Shown here in pieces: positions 7,901-10,365 of a stretch of 10,365 nucleotides of DNA. The stretch is taken from positions 1,517 through 11,881 of the forward strand of contig JAOXYB010049525.1 of the NCBI GenBank assembly GCA_028565635.1. The letters are read 5' to 3'. Below the pieces are notes generated by a model. The model was not told the DNA's origin, made no database searches, and was given only the letters and a program-made list of their open reading frames with translations. Origin of the DNA: Phoronis ovalis. Its lineage: Eukaryota > Phoronida > Phoronidae. Each line of letters begins with the position of its first letter. Position 1 is the first letter of the stretch. The translations under genes were made by a program, and so were the position numbers.

Positions 7901-8803
7901 TAACCTCTCTAATTAAAGCTTTGGGTTTAATTAAATTTCTCTAACAGCACAATAATTACAGTAATTATATCTCTTTTTTTGTTTTTTGTAGGAAATTAAA
8001 AATTATAGGGATATTTCTCTGTTTTGAGAATGTATTTATAATTTAACAAAGACCAAGTAGTGTGAATGCCAGTTTTTCCTTTTAATGGTCCATGGTACAG
8101 TAAGGTCACGCTCATCATGCAACATTTAGTTTTTCTATTTTGGAATCACATTATTAAATATAGAATATGGTCTGAACAATAACTGACACCCGACATTATT
8201 ACCAGGACTCGTAATAAATTAATATACAAGTATGAATTGCACTAATCCCGAATTACCAATATACCTGCTGTATTAGTATAGGTACAAGTAGATTTTAATA
8301 GTTCCCACTTTTTGTACTTAAACCAATATGCTATTTTTGTCTCCATAATGGTGTGTAAACATGTTCATCACTCCACATGTTGCTGTGTGACGGAGTACAA
8401 TGTTGAGTTTAAAACAGCTTTGAAAATTGTACTGCAGATATTCCCCCATCTTGTTATGAGAACTAGTTGTAACCTACCTGTATACATATAATGCACCAAA
8501 GAAACCATTGCATCGGAATCAATGTCTTTCATGATCACTTCTGTCTGTGTAGCTTCGCGTACAGCACTCGTAAACATTGCCGCAAAGTAATCCGAAGCAG
8601 CACTAAGGACAAGTTTATGAGCAGGAATTTTGCGCTCTCCAATAATTAAAGTTACGTCACATAACGTCCTTTTTCCTAAGTATGCTTCTATTTTGTTCAT
8701 CATTCTTTCACTGTGATTTATTGAGCGATAAAACTCATCTGAATTTTCTTCCATTCTGTTGTTCCCGTGGTAACTATTATATGTTGTGTGTTGTACCAAA
8801 TAC
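1875..8803 (-). CDS. KLHL5: BTB-BACK-Kelch protein of the KLHL1/4/5 group, nine exons, 5' end open
   Basis: Joining 8803-8478, 5845-5649, 5279-5067, 4828-4630, 3805-3581, 3315-3153, 2945-2733, 2411-2240 and 1937-1875 on the minus strand gives one open frame, with GT-AG introns and matching phases throughout. From the ATG at 8754-8752 (good Kozak context: A at -3, G at +4) the protein has 573 residues: BTB about 22-126, BACK about 131-232, and six kelch blades whose GG pairs fall at 286, 336, 383, 430, 477 and 530. [39 protein letters not shown] and GGHDAPASN are signatures I recognise from vertebrate KLHL1, KLHL4 and KLHL5. Family knowledge: BTB/BACK proteins dimerise and bind Cullin-3, while the propeller binds substrates; KLHL1 also binds actin. 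A Cul3-adaptor role here is inference. Vertebrate members carry a long poorly conserved N-terminal extension, so 573 residues may be a core or an isoform. I cannot separate KLHL1, KLHL4 and KLHL5; the symbol stands for the group. No frameshift or stop suggests a pseudogene. Confidence 0.93.
1938..2239 (-). other. Intron 8 of the kelch gene (exon 8 to exon 9)
   Basis: 302 bases, starting GTATGT and ending TTATAG on the minus strand. An open frame at 2021-2224 inside it has no family pattern. No other signal seen. Confidence 0.85.
2240..2411 (-). CDS. KLHL5: Kelch gene exon 8: rest of blade 5 and blade 6
   Basis: The acceptor is CTTTTATAG ahead of 2411 and the donor GTATGT follows 2240. One base completes the split arginine, then 57 codons (residues 497-553) end in phase 0. 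Contents: [20 protein letters not shown] (end of blade 5), [20 protein letters not shown] and [17 protein letters not shown] (blade 6). Read-through past the donor meets a stop within a few codons, which fixes the exon end. Confidence 0.95.
2412..2732 (-). other. Intron 7 of the kelch gene
   Basis: 321 bases, GTAAGC to TTATAG on the minus strand, AT-rich, nothing recognised inside. Confidence 0.88.
2733..2945 (-). CDS. KLHL5: Kelch gene exon 7: blade 4 and start of blade 5
   Basis: The acceptor is TCTGTTTCAG ahead of 2945 and the donor GTAAGC follows 2733. It carries one base finishing the split lysine, 70 codons (residues 426-495) and AG of a split arginine. Contents: [63 protein letters not shown]. 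The DAPASN insertion in the loop of blade 5 is shared by KLHL1/4/5 and is one of the best reasons for placing the gene in that group rather than with KLHL2/3/20. Confidence 0.95.
3153..3315 (-). CDS. KLHL5: Kelch gene exon 6: blade 3
   Basis: The acceptor is CAATGTTTAG ahead of 3315 and the donor GTAAGT follows 3153. Two bases complete the split glycine, 53 codons encode residues 372-424, and AA begins a lysine completed by exon 7. It reads [20 protein letters not shown] then [20 protein letters not shown] and [10 protein letters not shown], one full kelch blade with GG at 383-384. The frame is short enough to be missed by ORF length alone, but the match to the family and both phase joins make it secure. 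Confidence 0.94.
3581..3805 (-). CDS. KLHL5: Kelch gene exon 5: blades 1 and 2
   Basis: The acceptor is CATTTTAG ahead of 3805 and the donor GTAATA follows 3581. It carries two bases of the split glycine, 74 codons (residues 297-370) and the first base of the next split glycine. Contents: [16 protein letters not shown] and [11 protein letters not shown] (blade 1), [20 protein letters not shown] with [16 protein letters not shown] (blade 2). The conserved GG, Tyr/Cys and Trp positions of kelch repeats are intact. Blade 2 and the MSTHRHGLG turn are nearly the vertebrate KLHL5 sequence. Confidence 0.95.
3934..4130 (+). repeat. Left arm of the intronic inverted repeat
   Basis: Pairs with 4311-4525. 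Clear matching blocks are 3934-3957 (against 4525-4502, 21 of 24 bases), the segment around 4010-4040 (AATCCATTTT, TGCATTT) and 4044-4108 (against 4400-4335), which includes an exact 15-base match ACCCATAATGCAAAG at 4080-4094. Confidence 0.78.
4311..4525 (-). repeat. Right arm of the intronic inverted repeat
   Basis: Reverse-complement partner of 3934-4130. The best block is 4335-4400, containing the exact 15-base match at 4349-4363; the outer block is 4502-4525. It is slightly longer than the left arm through small insertions around 4440-4500. Confidence 0.78.
4630..4828 (-). CDS. KLHL5: Kelch gene exon 4: end of BACK, linker, first kelch strand
   Basis: The acceptor is TTCTTTCCAG ahead of 4828 and the donor GTGAGG follows 4630; 66 codons plus one base encode residues 230-295. 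FLADDVETS with [18 protein letters not shown] ends [18 protein letters not shown] is the linker strongly conserved in KLHL1/4/5; [16 protein letters not shown] starts blade 1. The coding segment has no in-frame stop in any minus-strand track longer than it needs, so it was found by reading the splice signals and matching the family sequence. The last base G is completed by GA of exon 5. Confidence 0.94.
5067..5279 (-). CDS. KLHL5: Kelch gene exon 3: BACK domain
   Basis: The acceptor is TTGTTTTAG ahead of 5279, the donor is GTAAGA after 5067, and both ends are phase 0 (71 codons, residues 159-229). It starts [13 protein letters not shown] and continues through [19 protein letters not shown], the typical BACK signature (L.S..LNV..E...F.A...W), then [20 protein letters not shown] and KLPLMHPK. 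The join to exon 2 recreates NNYVM-EHFVEV, equivalent to the vertebrate HNYTM-EHFMEV segment. Confidence 0.95.
5280..5648 (-). other. Intron 2 of the kelch gene
   Basis: 369 bases, GTAAGT to TTTTAG on the minus strand, phase 0. AT-rich with no recognised element. Confidence 0.88.
5649..5845 (-). CDS. KLHL5: Kelch gene exon 2: end of BTB, 3-box, start of BACK
   Basis: The acceptor is TATTTTAG ahead of 5845 and the donor GTAAGT follows 5649. Two bases complete the split glycine; 65 codons follow and the exon ends in phase 0 after ATG. It encodes residues 94-158: [20 protein letters not shown] closes the BTB fold, [19 protein letters not shown] is the 3-box and opening of BACK that packs against Cullin-3 in family structures, and [11 protein letters not shown] begins the BACK helices. 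The exon 1/exon 2 join restores the YTG-(K)-LELKE motif, which confirms both splice sites across the 2632-base intron. Confidence 0.94.
5846..8477 (-). other. Intron 1 of the kelch gene, 2632 bases
   Basis: The largest intron in the window splits the BTB coding region within the glycine codon of YTG. It contains the 48-base tandem duplication at 6502-6597, a small palindrome TGGTCT-A-AGACCA at 6803-6815, and a locally GC-richer patch near 7560-7680 with several CpGs and a repeated CCTGATGT. Open frames such as 5986-6195 show no family pattern. No exon with kelch, BTB or other known motifs was found in it on either strand. Confidence 0.8.
6502..6597. repeat. Two-copy tandem repeat, 48-base unit
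   Basis: Copy one (6502-6549) begins TACAATGCACTTGAGAC and copy two (6550-6597) begins TACACTGCACTTGACAA. Both continue with TATCATT, GTTGG and CACATT in the same order and end CACATTTA or CACATTCA. Identity is about 80% with one small gap on each side. An old local duplication; no further copies flank it. Confidence 0.7.
8478..8803 (-). CDS. KLHL5: Kelch gene exon 1 of those seen: N-terminus and most of BTB
   Basis: Reading down from 8803, the exon follows a TTTTTGCAG acceptor and ends at 8478 before a GTAGGT donor. The frame is open from the acceptor through the first ATG (8754-8752), so residues upstream of this methionine could be translated if the preceding exon is coding. After the methionine comes a short polar stretch ([11 protein letters not shown]), then the BTB core: [20 protein letters not shown] (residues 31-50), SDYFAAMF (54-61), VREATQTEV (65-73) and SLVHYMYTG (85-93). 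The final G of a glycine codon is completed by exon 2. LCDV and PAHKLVL with S..SDYFAAMF are hallmark BTB motifs; the MF..VREA region includes the Cullin-3 contact loop in family structures. Homology to vertebrate KLHL1/4/5 begins around residue 8, so the residues before it give no help in choosing the start. Confidence 0.9.
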
Positions 8804-10365
8804 CTGCAAAAATAATTGCAAAGAGCATTAACCTACTGTGATTAACTTAAAAACAGCTGAAACTTACTGTATTAAAAAAAATCCAAGTTTATGGTGTTTA
8901 TAACATGATTCCAACTATAGTATCTCTTGACATATTACTTGTGAGTCTACAAGAACCATATTCATTACTGAAAACAAAAATGTTTTAATACAACCAACCT
9001 CCACTTAAGAAATACCTCTGGTAATCTCCTTTGAACATTTTCCACTGGAAATTTGTCATTTTTACAAATACTGTCATAGAAATGTGTTCATAACTGGAGC
9101 CACAATAAGAAACTACAACTTGAATCAATACCCAATATTATGTGTAATAGTTAGTCATCAGTTCACATACAGAGATGTGCAGTTAGATGACAAGGTTTAC
9201 TTGTAAGGGTAAACCAATGATGACATCACCCACTACAGTAGATAGGATTACAGGTCATTATACCATATTTTATCTTCCTTGCAGGAAAGTTGTGGTCAGG
9301 TAGGGGTATTATGCAATTTCGTTTCCTGGCAAAGCAGGATTATCCACTCAAAATTGTCAGTGCAGTTAACACAGTGATTAAGGAGAACTTAATTAAATGT
9401 GACAGAGCTGAGTACACAAGAAAACCAAAAAACAACCTCTAACCTAATTTTCTACTATGTAGTTCCATAATTTGTTAAACCACAGAATTACCAAGTTACT
9501 TAGTTCAATACATACAATACACAGTAGATTTAAATTCTACCCATTGCCTACCTACCATTTTTTGTGATGTATACAATAGTTTTAAATGCAAGGTAAAAAC
9601 ATGACTTACATTACAATTACAGAACTGAGAATATTGTTGATTTCTAAAAGCACCCTTTCTAAACCTATTAAATTGTTTCAGATTATTTTTATCAACTTTA
9701 GTCAGTCTAAAAAATGCTACAGCAATTCTCATTTGCGAATATACAATTAGAAAGCTAACCACTAAAATACCTCTCTTTATAGATGCCTAACTTCCTCTGG
9801 TCAGCTACAGTTTGATGCATGTTTACCCTGTCAGATATCATAGTCAAATGTGAGCTATATTTGCAACAGTTGTTATTTCAACTCTCATGCAAGCTGCTAC
9901 AGAACTGAGCAATGAAAACAAAGAACTGATCCCTGTCTATGAGCAAGCCAACACATGTATTTCATAAGTATATATGTTACTTTTTGAGATAACAGAAATT
10001 TAATCAAGTGACCGCTGAACCTTTAATTAGTTTGCTGGTAAATTCCCAGCCTACAAGTGCTCCAGGTATGCTGTTATTGATAACACAGTAATTTAGAAAA
10101 TTGTGACATCCCTAATTGCACAATAAAAGGCAGATTGTGAGGGATCATCATGCCAGTTGAGCCTTTGATAAGTTAAATGCACAAGCAACATTTTAATAAC
10201 AACAAAAAATAATTCTATTTCTACCAGACAAAAAATGTCACTCAAATAACCAGTACCAACCTATGCATGTACACATCAACATTTAATCTTAAAGGGAAAA
10301 GCCAACATTTTTGATGTTTTTTTTGAATAAAAGTAATTTTTCTAATAATTCAAAATCTTCCCACC
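8804..10365. other. Upstream non-coding stretch: intron or 5' flank of the kelch gene
   Basis: Because exon 1 starts at an acceptor (TTTTTGCAG), the adjoining sequence on the minus strand is probably intron, leading to an exon not identified here or beyond the window. The minus-strand frame at 9505-9762 has no recognisable family pattern. A perfect 7-base hairpin GGTTTAC/GTAAACC lies at 9194-9215. The plus-strand frame at 9311-9442 is listed separately. No promoter, CpG island or TATA/initiator pair stands out. Confidence 0.55.
9311..9442 (+). other. Weak plus-strand open frame, possible retroelement scrap
   Basis: Forty-three codons from ATG to TAA, in a frame open back to about 9242 and preceded by an acceptor-like TTTTATCTTCCTTGCAG ending at 9290. 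The peptide includes MQFRFLAKQDYPLKIVSAVN and CDRAEYTRKPKNNL. The pattern FLAK..YP..I...VN.VI...L....R faintly recalls the segment after the reverse-transcriptase domain of some LINE or Penelope-like elements, where a YP..I motif is followed by an Arg-rich tail. There is no catalytic motif and no neighbouring homology, so chance is the likelier explanation. Confidence 0.15.

Noticed and set aside
9505-9762. Minus-strand 85-codon frame upstream of exon 1, considered as a possible 5' coding exon
   Set aside because: No resemblance to KLHL N-termini and no convincing donor in the needed phase; composition fits random AT-rich sequence.
1-10365. CRISPR arrays, tRNA or rRNA genes, bacterial operons
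   Set aside because: No regularly spaced repeats, no cloverleaf or rRNA sequence seen; the spliced animal gene rules out a prokaryotic reading.

Overview
This is eukaryotic, almost certainly animal, genomic DNA: AT-rich, with nine short coding blocks separated by GT-AG introns and joining in frame, and no bacterial-style operon. The species cannot be fixed from the sequence. The protein is clearly metazoan, and the AT-rich introns and its divergence from vertebrate members suggest an invertebrate (arthropod possible, inference only).

The window is dominated by one minus-strand gene, a BTB-BACK-Kelch protein of the KLHL1/KLHL4/KLHL5 group. Nine coding exons run from 8803 down to the stop at 1875-1877. 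From the ATG at 8752-8754 they give 1722 coding bases: 573 residues plus a stop. Every splice phase matches and no exon is broken. The domain order is BTB (exons 1-2), BACK (exons 2-4) and six kelch blades (exons 4-9). The last 20 residues supply the strand that closes the propeller. The 5' end is open: the first recognised exon begins at a splice acceptor, so at least one upstream exon (5' UTR or extra N-terminus) lies in or beyond 8804-10365.

Layout: 1-384, non-coding, probably intron of a plus-strand gene; 385-516, a possible plus-strand terminal exon for a glutamine-rich helix, convergent with the kelch gene; 517-1874, intergenic DNA and the kelch 3' UTR with candidate polyadenylation signals; 1875-5845, kelch exons 9 to 2; 3901-4550, a degenerate inverted-repeat (MITE-like) element filling most of the intron between exons 5 and 4; 5846-8477, a 2.6-kb intron with a 48-bp tandem duplication; 8478-8803, exon 1; 8804-10365, upstream non-coding DNA with one weak plus-strand reading frame.

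The gene product is probably a Cullin-3 ubiquitin-ligase substrate adaptor or an actin-associated kelch protein, going by its family. I found no new multi-gene system. The items most worth a second look are the intronic inverted-repeat element, the unidentified plus-strand exon and the open N-terminus.
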